Below, in pieces: positions 7,652-17,170 of a stretch of DNA of 64,000 nucleotides (the first letter of the stretch is position 1; each line of letters opens with the position of its first letter). The stretch spans positions 1-64,000 of the forward strand of contig NZ_JAGFNP010000007.1 of the NCBI RefSeq assembly GCF_017592475.1. The letters run 5' to 3'. The notes below the pieces were generated by a model, which did not search any database, was not told where the DNA came from, and was given only the letters and a program-made list of their open reading frames with translations. Origin of the DNA: Glycomyces niveus (lineage in GTDB: Bacteria > Actinomycetota > Actinomycetes > Mycobacteriales > Micromonosporaceae). Made by a program: the position numbers and the translations under genes.

Positions 7652-8566
7652 TTAGTCCACCGTCACGTAGTCGGGGCCGGAGTAGTGGCCGGTCTTGAGT
7701 TTCTGGCGCTGCATGAGCAGGTCGTTGAGGAGGCTGGAGGCGCCGAAGCGGAACCACTCGTTGGAGAGCCAGTCGTCGCCGAGGACCTCGTTGACGCACA
7801 CCAGGTACTTGATGGCGTCCTTGGTGTTGCGGATGCCGCCCGCGGGCTTGACGCCGACCTGGGTGCCGGTGAGCGCGCGGAAGTCGCGCACGGCCTGCAG
7901 CATGAGCAGGGTGACCGGGAGGGTGGCGTTGACGCCGACTTTCCCGGTGGAGGTCTTGATGAAGTCGGCCCCGGCGTACATGGCGAGCCAGGAGGCGCGG
8001 CGCACGTCGTCGTAGGTGACGAGTTCGCCGGTCTCGAGGATGACCTTGAGGCGGGCGTCGCCGCTGGCGGCCTTGACGGCCTTGATCTCGTGGAAGACCC
8101 GTTCGAGGTCGCCGGCGAGGAACGCGCCGCGGCTGATGACCATGTCGATCTCGTCGGCGCCGGCGCGCACGGCGGCCTCGGTGTCGGCGAGGCGGATGTC
8201 GAGGGGCACCTGGCCGGCCGGGAACCCGGTGGCGACGGAGGCGACCTTGACGCCGGAGCCCTGGAGGGCTTCGGCGGCGACGGCGACCATGGCCGGGTAG
8301 ACGCAGACCGCGGCGGTGGCGGGCGCGTCGCCGTCGGGCCGCATGGCCTTGGACGCGAGCGACCGGACCTTGCCGGGCGTGTCGGCGCCTTCGAGGGTGG
8401 TGAGGTCGATCATGCTGATGGCGAGGTCGATGGCCTTGGCCTTCGACTCGGCCTTGACCGAGCGGGTGGCGAGCCCCGCCGCGCGCGCTTCGAGGCCTAC
8501 CGCGTCGACGCCGGGGAGGGCGCGGACGAGGGACGCGGCCTCGGCGCCGCTCAAAATAGATCCCAT
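7652..8566 (-). CDS. deoC: Deoxyribose-phosphate aldolase
   Basis: A 304-residue class I aldolase that splits 2-deoxy-D-ribose 5-phosphate into glyceraldehyde 3-phosphate and acetaldehyde in deoxynucleoside breakdown. Key residues are visible: D141 in DEIDMVI, the Schiff-base lysine K204 in DFIKTSTGK and K240 in GVKPAGGIR. It is of the longer type known from actinobacteria and eukaryotes rather than the 250-residue E. coli type. The ATG at 8566 is preferred over an in-frame GTG at 8623 because TACGAT lies 6 nt upstream of it, a spacing that recurs at many starts here and suggests leaderless translation. First gene of an operon with two aldehyde dehydrogenases; divergent from upp. Confidence 0.92.
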   Translation of the reverse strand: MGSILSGAEAASLVRALPGVDAVGLEARAAGLATRSVKAESKAKAIDLAISMIDLTTLEGADTPGKVRSLASKAMRPDGDAPATAAVCVYPAMVAVAAEALQGSGVKVASVATGFPAGQVPLDIRLADTEAAVRAGADEIDMVISRGAFLAGDLERVFHEIKAVKAASGDARLKVILETGELVTYDDVRRASWLAMYAGADFIKTSTGKVGVNATLPVTLLMLQAVRDFRALTGTQVGVKPAGGIRNTKDAIKYLVCVNEVLGDDWLSNEWFRFGASSLLNDLLMQRQKLKTGHYSGPDYVTVD

Positions 8567-8572
8567 GACCCG

Positions 8573-8578
8573 ATCGTA
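8573..8578 (-). promoter_or_regulatory. Probable -10 element for leaderless deoC
   Basis: Read on the minus strand, TACGAT lies 6 nt before the deoC ATG. With transcription starting about 6-7 nt after a -10 element, the mRNA would begin at the start codon. No clear -35 was found. Confidence 0.5.
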
Positions 8579-8645
8579 TCCGTTCGCTGTGACGTGACGT
8601 TCAGAGTGTGGCGACAGGCTCACATTAGCGCGGCGAACTGGGCGT

Positions 8646-8651
8646 TAAGGT
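8646..8651 (+). promoter_or_regulatory. Probable -10 element for leaderless upp
   Basis: TAAGGT ends 8 nt before the GTG start at 8660. No separate ribosome binding site is visible, so a leaderless or near-leaderless mRNA is likely. Confidence 0.5.
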
Positions 8652-8659
8652 TGGGAACC

Positions 8660-9292
8660 GTGGATGTCAAGATCGTCGAACACCCGCTCGCCGCTGAACG
8701 GCTCACCGCCATGCGGGACGAGCGCTCGGACTCACCGCGGTTCCGGGCTGCCCTGCGCGAGCTCACCATGATGCTCGTCTACGAGGCCACGCGCGACGTG
8801 GCCGTGACCGAATACGAGATCAGGACGCCCGTGGCCCCGGCCAAGGGCTTCCGGCTCGGGAACCCGCCGGTGCTCGTGCCGGTCCTGCGCGCCGGGCTCG
8901 GCATGGCCGACGCGGCCCAGTCGATGATCCCGGACGCCTCGATGGGGTTCGTGGGCCTGGCCCGCGACGAGGAGACGCACGAGCCGTACGCGTACATGGA
9001 GTCCCTGCCCGACGACCTCGCGGGTCGGCACGTGATCGTGCTGGACCCGATGGTCGCCACCGGCGGCTCGCTGCTGCGCTGCTGCGAGATGATCGCCGCG
9101 CGCGGCTGCACCGACATCGACCTGGTGAGCGTCCTGTGCGCGCCGGACGGCATCGCGAAGCTCGAGGCCTCGGGCCTCAACCTCCGCATGACGACCGCCG
9201 CCGTGGATCCCGAGCTCAACGAGGCCGCGTACATCATCCCGGGCCTCGGCGACGCCGGCGACCGCCAGTTCGGCGCCTACCGCCGCTTCTGA
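8660..9292 (+). CDS. upp: Uracil phosphoribosyltransferase
   Basis: A 210-residue enzyme that makes UMP from uracil and PRPP in pyrimidine salvage. The PRPP-binding loop VLDPMVATGGSL (127-138) and the uracil-binding C-terminal region AAYIIPGLGDAGDRQFG are clear. Length matches the family (about 208). The start is a GTG at 8660; the long open frame upstream is antisense to deoC and the dehydrogenase and is not coding. It is transcribed away from deoC, so salvage of base and sugar parts is side by side. It ends at a strong bidirectional terminator shared with the convergent phosphomannomutase gene. Confidence 0.95.
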   Translation: MDVKIVEHPLAAERLTAMRDERSDSPRFRAALRELTMMLVYEATRDVAVTEYEIRTPVAPAKGFRLGNPPVLVPVLRAGLGMADAAQSMIPDASMGFVGLARDEETHEPYAYMESLPDDLAGRHVIVLDPMVATGGSLLRCCEMIAARGCTDIDLVSVLCAPDGIAKLEASGLNLRMTTAAVDPELNEAAYIIPGLGDAGDRQFGAYRRF

Positions 9293-9297
9293 CCGTC

Positions 9298-9330
9298 AAA
9301 AAAGGGGGGCCGGCACCGGCCCCCCTTTTT
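9298..9330. terminator. Bidirectional rho-independent terminator (upp / phosphomannomutase)
   Basis: A run of A, then GGGGGGCCGG, a 2-nt loop, CCGGCCCCCC and a run of T at 9326-9330. It has the textbook hairpin plus T tract in both directions and serves the convergent upp and phosphomannomutase genes. Confidence 0.95.
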
Positions 9331-9337
9331 CGTGCCC

Positions 9338-10996
9338 TCAGTGCGGCACGCCGAGGACGGCGGCGATCTCGGCCTTCAGCGCTTCGACGCTCGCGCGGGC
9401 GCGCTCGCGGGCCGCGCCCAGGTCGCCGCCGACGTCTTCGCGGACTTCGAGATACGCCTTGAGCTTCGGCTCGGTGCCGCTGGGGCGGCAGACGACCCGT
9501 GCGTCGGCGGTCGTGATGGTGACGACGTCGGCGTCGGGGAGCCGGTCGAGGTATTCGGTGACGGGCTCGTCGAGCAGCGAGGTCGGCTGGTGGGCGCGCA
9601 GCCGCTTCATGCACGCGGCGATCTCGCCGAGGTCTTCGACGCGGACCGAGAGCTGCCCGGTCTCGTAGACGCCGAACTCCTCGGCGAGCTCGTCGAGGCG
9701 GTCTTGGAGGGTCGCCATGCGGGCGGCCTGGCCGGCGGCGATCTCGCTGACGATGAGCGACGCGGAGATGCCGTCCTTGTCGCGCAGGAACTCGGGGGCG
9801 ACGCAGTAGCCGAGGGCTTCTTCGAACGCGAACGCGAGGTCGGCGCTGGTGCGGGCGAGCCATTTGAAGCCGGTGAGGGTTTCCATGTAGCCGTAGCCGC
9901 GCTTGGCGCACATGGCCTTGAGCTGCGTGGTGGAGACGATCGTGGTCGCGTAGGTGCCCTTGCGGCCCTTGCGCATCCAGTGGTCGGCGAGGAGCACGCC
10001 GACTTCGTTGCCGCTGAGCTGGCGCCAGGTGCCGTCGCCGGCGGGGACGGCCACGGAGCAGCGGTCGGCGTCGGGGTCGAGGGCGAGCGCCACGTCGGCG
10101 CCCTCCTCGACGGCGAGGGCCTTGAGGAGGTCGATCGCGCCGGGCTCCTCGGGGTTGGGGAACGCGACGGTGGGGAAGTCGGCGTCCGGGTCGGCCTGCT
10201 GGGCGACGAGCGTGGGGGCGGGGAATCCGGCGCGTTCCATGGCGCGGACCAAGGTGGCGCCGCCGACGCCGTGCATCGGGGTGGCGACGGAAGCGAGCCG
10301 CTTGGGGTCGTCGGGGTCGACGACGGAGGCGACCGCGGTCAGGTACTGGTCCACGATGGTCTCGTCGAGGGTCTCGCCCTCGTCGCCGAGGGGGATCTCG
10401 GAGAGCGGGCCGAGCGCTTCGATGGCGGCCTCGATCTCGGTGTCGGCGGGCGGGACGATCTGGGCGCCCGCGCCGAGGTCGCCGCCGAGTTCGCGGCCCA
10501 GGTACACCTTGTAGCCGTTGTCCTGCGGCGGGTTGTGGCTGGCGGTCACCTGGACGGCGGCCGCGGCGTCGAGTTTCGTGACGGCGTACGCGGTCACGGG
10601 CGTGGGGAGCGGGCCGGGCATGACGAGGGCGCGGCGGCCGGAGCCGGTGACGACGCGCGCGGTCTCGGCGGCGAACTCGCGGCTGAGGTGGCGGGCGTCG
10701 TAGCCGATGACGACGGGCCCGTCGGCGCCCTTGGCGTCGAGCCAGTTCGCCAGCCCTGCGGCGGCGGCGCGCACGACGGCGAGGTTCATGCCGTTCGGTC
10801 CGGCGCGCAGCGGCCCGCGCAGTCCGGCGGTGCCGAACTTGAGGCGCCCGGCGAAGCGGTCGGCGAGCTCGGGGCCGGTCGCGGGGAGGCCGTCGAGGAG
10901 CCGGTACAGCTCGTCGCGGGAGGTCTTGTCAGGGTCGTCGGTGATCCACTGCAGCACGTCGGCGCGCAGCGCATCCAGGTTCATCTCCTCCGTCAT
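9338..10996 (-). CDS. Phosphomannomutase/phosphoglucomutase (PmmB-type)
   Basis: A 552-residue alpha-D-phosphohexomutase. It has the phosphoserine loop TASHNPPQDNGYK (S153), the metal loop DPDADR (307-312), an EEALGYC sugar-binding segment (residues around 400) and the C-terminal phosphate-binding RPSGTEPKLK. Enzymes of this long bacterial type interconvert hexose or pentose 1- and 6(5)-phosphates. Beside upp and deoC it could act as a phosphopentomutase or phosphomannomutase; sequence alone does not decide. The ATG at 10996 is used, with an alternative ATG at 10984. The open frame continues upstream to 12955 but that part is a shadow of the kinase gene. Confidence 0.9.
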   Translation of the reverse strand: MTEEMNLDALRADVLQWITDDPDKTSRDELYRLLDGLPATGPELADRFAGRLKFGTAGLRGPLRAGPNGMNLAVVRAAAAGLANWLDAKGADGPVVIGYDARHLSREFAAETARVVTGSGRRALVMPGPLPTPVTAYAVTKLDAAAAVQVTASHNPPQDNGYKVYLGRELGGDLGAGAQIVPPADTEIEAAIEALGPLSEIPLGDEGETLDETIVDQYLTAVASVVDPDDPKRLASVATPMHGVGGATLVRAMERAGFPAPTLVAQQADPDADFPTVAFPNPEEPGAIDLLKALAVEEGADVALALDPDADRCSVAVPAGDGTWRQLSGNEVGVLLADHWMRKGRKGTYATTIVSTTQLKAMCAKRGYGYMETLTGFKWLARTSADLAFAFEEALGYCVAPEFLRDKDGISASLIVSEIAAGQAARMATLQDRLDELAEEFGVYETGQLSVRVEDLGEIAACMKRLRAHQPTSLLDEPVTEYLDRLPDADVVTITTADARVVCRPSGTEPKLKAYLEVREDVGGDLGAARERARASVEALKAEIAAVLGVPH

Positions 10997-11052
10997 GCGG
11001 AAATCGTCGCATACCCGCGTCACGGGAGGCCGATGTTGTGGACGGTGTGGCC

Positions 11053-13134
11053 TCAGCCGGTCTGGAACGACGCCACGGCCTCGTCGTACACCTGCTGTGA
11101 TAGGTCCCATGCATCGGCGTCGCCGGAGACGAAGACGCCGAACGTGGTCCCGTCGCCCGCGTCGACGAGCGCCCAGATCGAGTGGCGGTCGGCGCCGTCG
11201 TCGAGGTTCGTGCCGGTGTACTCCAGGACCGAGCCGTCCATGTCGGCGAAGGAGACGTCTTCGAGCCGGACCTGGTCGAGGTCCTCCATGCCGTCCGGCA
11301 GGCCGTCCCAGTAGTCGCCGAGGTAGTCCTCGGTCCCGTCGGCGCCGTTGTCGGATCCGAAGTAGAACCGCACCCACTGGGTGTCGTCCTCGGGGTTGTA
11401 GTAGGTGACGTAGTCCTCGTCGCCCTGGCCCGCGTCCCAGTCCGCCGGGTAGTTCGCGGTGAACCCGTCGCCGTCGTGCGCCGCGGTCTCGAAGGCCGGG
11501 CCTTCCTCTTGTTCGCCGCCCTCGGATTCGCCGCCGTCGCCGGACGGCTCCCCCTCGGAGCTCTCGGACGCGCCCGGCTCCTCGCCGCCGCCGGTGTCGC
11601 CGAACAGGAACTTGTAGGCGCCCCAGCCCAGGACGAGCACGAGCAGGACGCAGACCGCGATGACCGAAGTGGACTTCCAGACGTTCCCGGCCGGCTCGTC
11701 GGGCTCCGGGTCGCGTTCGCGCACCTGCGGCCGCCCGCCCGTGTGCGGCGGCGACCCCTCCTGGTAGCCCTGGGGCCCTTGGCGGAACGGCGGGGACTGC
11801 TGCGGGATGCCGCCGGTGCCGAGCGGCCCGGCGAGCAGGGCCTGGAGCTCCTGGCGCACCTGCGGGAGCGGCGCGCGCTGCTGCGGGTCCTTCGCGAGCA
11901 TCCCGCCGATGAGCGGGGTGAGCGGCCCGGCGTGGCGCGGGCTCTCCGGCGGTTCCTGGACGACGGCGCGCATGGTCGAGACGGCGTCGCCGCGGTCGAA
12001 CGGCGGGCGGCCCTCGACGGCCGCGTACAGGGTCACGCCGAGGCTGAACACGTCGCTGGCGGGCTCGGCCGGTTGGCCGACGGCCCGCTCGGGCGCGATG
12101 TAGTGCGCCGAGCCGAGGACCTTCCCGGGCGTGGTGCCGCCCGAGACCTGGTGCTGCTGGGCGGCGCCGAAGTCGGAGAGGACGCAGCGGCCGTCGGTGG
12201 AGATGAGCACGTTCCCGGGTTTGATGTCGCGGTGGACGATCCCGGCGTCGTGCGCGGCCTGGAGGGCGCCGACGAGCGCGAGCCCGATCTTTGCGGCGAC
12301 GCGGGGCGCGAGCGGCCCGTCCTGCGTCAGGATCTCGGCGAGGCTGCGCGCCTGCAGGAGCTCCATGACGATCCACGGCAGGCCCATGTGCTCGACGACG
12401 TCGAAGATGCGGATGATCGACGGGTGCGACAGGGCCGCGGCGATCTGGGCCTCGCGCCGGGACCGGTCGATGAGCTGGACGCGTTCGGGCGCGGGCAGGT
12501 CCGGCGGCAGGAACACCTCTTTGAGCGCGACCTCGCGGCGCAGCACGATGTCGTGGGCGCGCCACACGGAGCCGTTGCCGCCCTTGCCGACCAGGTCGAC
12601 GAGCCGGTACCGCTCGGCGACGAGGTCGCCGGGCCCGGCCCGGTTGCCCGAGGGCGAGGGGCCGGCGCCGCGCGGGTCCTGCCCGCCGACGGCGAAGCTC
12701 TGCCCGAGGTTCCCGTAGTTGCCGTACGAGGAGCTGTTCCGGTGCGAGGAGTCGCCGTACGAGTCGCCGCCGTACGCGTCCCGGTTGAACCCGGGGTTCG
12801 ACTGGCCGTAGTTCGGGTTCGACTGCCCGAAACCGGGGTTCGACTGCCCGTAGTTCGGGTTCGACCGCCCGTAGCCCGGCTCGGACGGGCCGTGGCCGGG
12901 CTGCTCCCGGCCCTGCCCGCGGTACGGGTCGGATCCGGTGGCCGCGCCTCTCCAACCGCCGGCGCCGAAGGAGGGGTGCGGATCACCGCCGCCCAGCTCG
13001 TCTCCGTACGATGAGCCGGAGAACCCGTGGGACGCTTCGGGTCCGGGGGAGTACCGAGGGGACGGTACCGCGTCGGGGCGGGGGTCCTCATATGCGCCGG
13101 GACCACCGCGACCGTAGTCAGATGAGTACGTCAT
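11053..13134 (-). CDS. Membrane serine/threonine protein kinase (PknB-like family)
   Basis: A 693-residue one-pass membrane kinase. Residues 1-170 are Gly/Ser/Pro/Tyr-rich and contain four 7-residue repeats. The kinase domain spans about 176-435 with GKGGNGSV (183-190), K205 in VALKEV, HRDIKPGN with D303, DFG (321-323) and the APE-like APER (347-350). A single transmembrane helix lies at about 490-508, followed by an acidic Gly/Ser linker and an extracellular domain (about 550-693) without PASTA repeats. Long disordered N-terminal extensions before the kinase are unusual, because PknB-type kinases normally begin with the catalytic domain. GAGGAG upstream supports the ATG at 13134. The ligand and targets are unknown. 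Confidence 0.9.
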   Translation of the reverse strand: MTYSSDYGRGGPGAYEDPRPDAVPSPRYSPGPEASHGFSGSSYGDELGGGDPHPSFGAGGWRGAATGSDPYRGQGREQPGHGPSEPGYGRSNPNYGQSNPGFGQSNPNYGQSNPGFNRDAYGGDSYGDSSHRNSSSYGNYGNLGQSFAVGGQDPRGAGPSPSGNRAGPGDLVAERYRLVDLVGKGGNGSVWRAHDIVLRREVALKEVFLPPDLPAPERVQLIDRSRREAQIAAALSHPSIIRIFDVVEHMGLPWIVMELLQARSLAEILTQDGPLAPRVAAKIGLALVGALQAAHDAGIVHRDIKPGNVLISTDGRCVLSDFGAAQQHQVSGGTTPGKVLGSAHYIAPERAVGQPAEPASDVFSLGVTLYAAVEGRPPFDRGDAVSTMRAVVQEPPESPRHAGPLTPLIGGMLAKDPQQRAPLPQVRQELQALLAGPLGTGGIPQQSPPFRQGPQGYQEGSPPHTGGRPQVRERDPEPDEPAGNVWKSTSVIAVCVLLVLVLGWGAYKFLFGDTGGGEEPGASESSEGEPSGDGGESEGGEQEEGPAFETAAHDGDGFTANYPADWDAGQGDEDYVTYYNPEDDTQWVRFYFGSDNGADGTEDYLGDYWDGLPDGMEDLDQVRLEDVSFADMDGSVLEYTGTNLDDGADRHSIWALVDAGDGTTFGVFVSGDADAWDLSQQVYDEAVASFQTG
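12790..12873 (-). repeat. Four tandem 21-bp repeats inside the kinase gene
   Basis: The DNA encodes four copies of a 7-residue unit (Y/F)G(R/Q)SNP(N/G), residues 88-115 of the kinase. Units one and three, and two and four, are most alike at DNA level. Copy number may vary between strains through replication slippage. Confidence 0.85.
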
Positions 13135-13305
13135 TCGGCCACTCCTCGCGAGGGATCCCCACTAGTCTGCCGTGTCCGGGCCAACCGGTCGGTACCGGGT
13201 TTAGGTAACGGTTCCCCGACAGGCACGTAAGGGGGCGGGCGGGCTCGGGCGCGGCGGCGCCCCGGGCAGGCGGGTCGGACCTTCCCGAAGACGCGGTCGG
13301 ACCCC

Positions 13306-13311
13306 TAGGAT
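13306..13311 (+). promoter_or_regulatory. Probable -10 element for a leaderless acyl-CoA mutase gene
   Basis: TAGGAT ends 7 nt before the ATG at 13319. An in-frame ATG at 13310 overlaps this element and would be upstream of the predicted transcript start. Confidence 0.5.
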
Positions 13312-13318
13312 GGCAGCC

Positions 13319-14905
<1,587 letters not shown>

Positions 14906-15420
14906 CCGGTTCGTCACGTATCGCCGAAGCGCACAATGCGTCTGTCGCCGAAATCTCAATCGCTGGAAAGACTGGTCCGCGGACGCGTCCAAGTCCGGTT
15001 CCGGTGTCGGTGTTCGGAATGAAAACCGGATCCCGGCCGTAACTTATCGCCCCGGTAAGCGTTATGCCTCATGACGGCGGGTACAGCCTCAGGGGCCGTG
15101 ACCGCATGTCGCGTGACCGTCACCACTGGCACGGGGACCTGGGGGCGGACGCCGGGGCGTCGCAAATCACGGCGCGCTCGGCAACGGAGTGCGATCGGAT
15201 TAAGCTAGCCGGATCGCTCCTCCCTCGGTTTGATCCTCGAACGCGAATTGCGAGGCGCGAAGGAATGTTTACGCTCACTGCGGAGAAAGTCGTCGACATG
15301 GGTACCGCCACAAAATCCAATGAGCCGATTCCGGACGCGATAGCGCCCCAATCGTGTCTCCTGGTACCCGGTGCCCTTCCCTCGTTCGACCATTCCGGCG
15401 ATCCCGCTGAGGAGCAGGCC
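14906..15420. other. Intergenic region upstream of the M20 amidohydrolase, with operator-like repeats
   Basis: 515 nt without a supported gene. GTGAC-C-GTCAC at 15113-15123 is a perfect palindrome with one central base, preceded by a half-site GTGACCG at 15098-15104. A small imperfect hairpin, CTTATCG/CGGTAAG, lies at 15043-15059 and may be the weak end of the mutase transcript. An in-frame upstream extension of the amidohydrolase runs through part of this region but lacks family similarity. Confidence 0.45.
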
Positions 15421-16611
15421 ATGCCCACGTCGCTGCCCGAGTTCCTGGACGGGTGGCTCGCCGCCCACGCGGGCGAGGTCATCGCGGCCCGCCGCCACAT
15501 CCACGCGAACCCGCGCCTCTCCCGCCAGGAGCACGACACCGCGAACTACGTCGCCGCCGCGCTCGCCGAAGCCGGGCTCGACCCGCAGCTCATCCCCGAC
15601 GGCACCGGCCTCACCTGCGACATCGGCACCGGCGACCGCGTCATCGCGATCCGCGCCGACATGGACGCCCTCCCCATCCACGACCCCAAGCAGGTCCCGT
15701 ACCGCTCCACCGTCGAAGGCGTCTGCCACGCCTGCGGGCACGACGCGCACACCGCGATGCTCATCGGCCTCGGCCGGGTCCTCGCCGAACTCGACCGCCG
15801 CGAAGGCCTCCCCGGCCGCTTCCGCCTCATCTTCCAGCCGTCCGAGGAGCAGTTCCCCTCCGGCGCGCCCACCATGATCAAGTACGGGGCGCTCACCGAC
15901 GTCGCCGCGATCTTCGCGTTCCACTGCGACCCGCAGTTCCCGGCCGGGAAGATCGCCGTCCGCAACGGCCCCCTGACGGCCGCATGCGACGTCATGGAAG
16001 TGCGCATGAGCGGCCGCGGCGGCCACACCTCCCGCCCGCACCTCACCACCGACCTCGTGAACGCCATCGGCCGCGTCGTCGTCGACGTGCCCGCCCTCGT
16101 CAACCGCCGCCTCGACCCGCGCCAGTCCGTCGCCATCGTCTTCGGCGCCGTCCAAGCCGGCGAGGCCGCCAACGCCATCCCGCAGGAGGCCCTCGCGCGC
16201 GCCACCGTCCGCGTCCACGGCCACGAGACCTGGGACATGATCCCCGACCTCGTCCAAGAGGTCACCCGCTCGGTCGCCCGCGCCTCCGGCGTCGAATGCG
16301 AGATCGACTACCGCCGCGGCGTCCCCCCGGTCGTCAACGACCGCCTCGCCTCCGCGATGTTCGCCGGCGCCACCGCCGCCGCCCTCGGCGACGACGCCGT
16401 CGCCGAAGCCCCCATGTCCATGGGCGGCGAAGACTTCGCCTACTACCTCGAGCAGGTCCCCGGCGCCATGGCCCGCCTCGGCGTCGGCCGCCCCGGCGAA
16501 CACCTCGACATCCACCAGGGCAACTTCGACATCGACGAGACCGCCCTCGGCCACGGCATCCGCGTCATGACCCACACCGTCCTCGCCGCCGCCGCGAACC
16601 CCGCCTTCTAG
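15421..16611 (+). CDS. M20 family amidohydrolase / aminoacylase
   Basis: A 396-residue zinc-dependent amidohydrolase of the M20D type, as in N-acyl-amino-acid or IAA-amino-acid hydrolases. Metal ligands are visible in CHACGHDAH (102-110), the glutamate pair in FQPSEEQ and the late histidine in MSMGGEDFAYY and HQGNF. The dimerisation domain insertion with GRGGHTSRPH is present. The start at 15421 follows GAGGAG. It would release amino acids from N-acylated or amide substrates in the cytoplasm; the natural substrate is unknown. Its position before the cyclotransferase and LpdA matches the place of the amidohydrolase genes in the M. tuberculosis order I recall. Confidence 0.88.
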   Translation: MPTSLPEFLDGWLAAHAGEVIAARRHIHANPRLSRQEHDTANYVAAALAEAGLDPQLIPDGTGLTCDIGTGDRVIAIRADMDALPIHDPKQVPYRSTVEGVCHACGHDAHTAMLIGLGRVLAELDRREGLPGRFRLIFQPSEEQFPSGAPTMIKYGALTDVAAIFAFHCDPQFPAGKIAVRNGPLTAACDVMEVRMSGRGGHTSRPHLTTDLVNAIGRVVVDVPALVNRRLDPRQSVAIVFGAVQAGEAANAIPQEALARATVRVHGHETWDMIPDLVQEVTRSVARASGVECEIDYRRGVPPVVNDRLASAMFAGATAAALGDDAVAEAPMSMGGEDFAYYLEQVPGAMARLGVGRPGEHLDIHQGNFDIDETALGHGIRVMTHTVLAAAANPAF

Positions 16612-16625
16612 ACGACCGCACACCT

Positions 16626-16656
16626 ACAGGGGGAACCGCTCCGCGGCTCCCCCTGT
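16626..16656. terminator. Terminator hairpin between convergent genes
   Basis: ACAGGGGGAACCG at 16626-16638 and CGGCTCCCCCTGT at 16644-16656 form a stem with one mismatch around a 5-nt loop, between the M20 gene and the convergent cyclotransferase-like gene. Confidence 0.8.
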
Positions 16657-16666
16657 CGCATGTCGT

Positions 16667-17110
16667 CTACTCGGCGGTCGGGCGCTTGCGCAGCGCCTCG
16701 ACATAATCCTGCGGCGCACCCGCCGCCTCGGCCGCCTGCATGATCTCGTCCAGATACCACTGGCTCGGCAGACCGCCCTCGAAACCCTCGAACACGTACA
16801 GCCACACCGGCCGGTTCGCCTCCAGCGTCGCGGCGAGGGTGTGCATCTTCCGGTACAGCCCCGAGTTCAAACCCTCGAGCTCGTCCAGCACCTGCCGGTC
16901 CGCCGGATCCAGATCGTAGAGCGCCACGAACACGCGCTCGCCCGGCGACTCCACCACCGTGGCCACCGCCGTCTCCGAGCCCAGGTCGGCGTTGCCGAAC
17001 GTCAGACGCCAGCCTTCCAGCCAGCCCGTCCCCACAAGCGGCGACCGCGGGCACGTGGCGCGCATTCGGGCAGGGTCGAGATTCGAGCCATACGCGGCAT
17101 AGAGATGCAC
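16667..17110 (-). CDS. Gamma-glutamylcyclotransferase-like protein
   Basis: A 147-residue protein with the YGSNL motif (residues 7-11) that forms the substrate-binding loop of the gamma-glutamylcyclotransferase (AIG2-like) fold. It continues with GWLEGWRLTFG, VFVALYDLDPADRQVLDELEGLNSGLYRK, whose LDELEG carries the glutamate expected at the active site, and a C-terminal YLDEIMQAAEAAG helix. Characterised members cyclise gamma-glutamyl amino acids or related compounds; actinobacterial members near lpdA have no defined substrate that I know. GTG start at 17110 is preceded by TATCTT at 6 nt, so it is probably leaderless. Divergent from lpdA with a short shared promoter region. Confidence 0.85.
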   Translation of the reverse strand: MHLYAAYGSNLDPARMRATCPRSPLVGTGWLEGWRLTFGNADLGSETAVATVVESPGERVFVALYDLDPADRQVLDELEGLNSGLYRKMHTLAATLEANRPVWLYVFEGFEGGLPSQWYLDEIMQAAEAAGAPQDYVEALRKRPTAE

Positions 17111-17116
17111 GACTCG

Positions 17117-17122
17117 AAGATA
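17117..17122 (-). promoter_or_regulatory. Probable -10 element for the leaderless cyclotransferase gene
   Basis: On the minus strand TATCTT lies 6 nt before the GTG start at 17110. Confidence 0.5.
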
Positions 17123-17170
17123 CCCTTAAACCAGCCCGCACTGAAGCATCCCGAAACCGAAAGGCGCACC

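Noticed and set aside
12790..12873. A CRISPR-like array
   Set aside because: The 21-bp units are directly adjacent without spacers and are in frame within a kinase gene.
10997..12955. A minus-strand open frame continuing upstream from the phosphomannomutase and giving a 1205-residue protein
   Set aside because: The extra part is an Arg/Pro/Ala-rich shadow of the kinase gene in another frame on the same strand. It lacks family similarity, and the mutase has a normal length from 10996.
13310..13318. The upstream ATG of the acyl-CoA mutase gene
   Set aside because: It overlaps the probable -10 TAGGAT and would lie before the transcript start; the ATG at 13319 fits the leaderless pattern.
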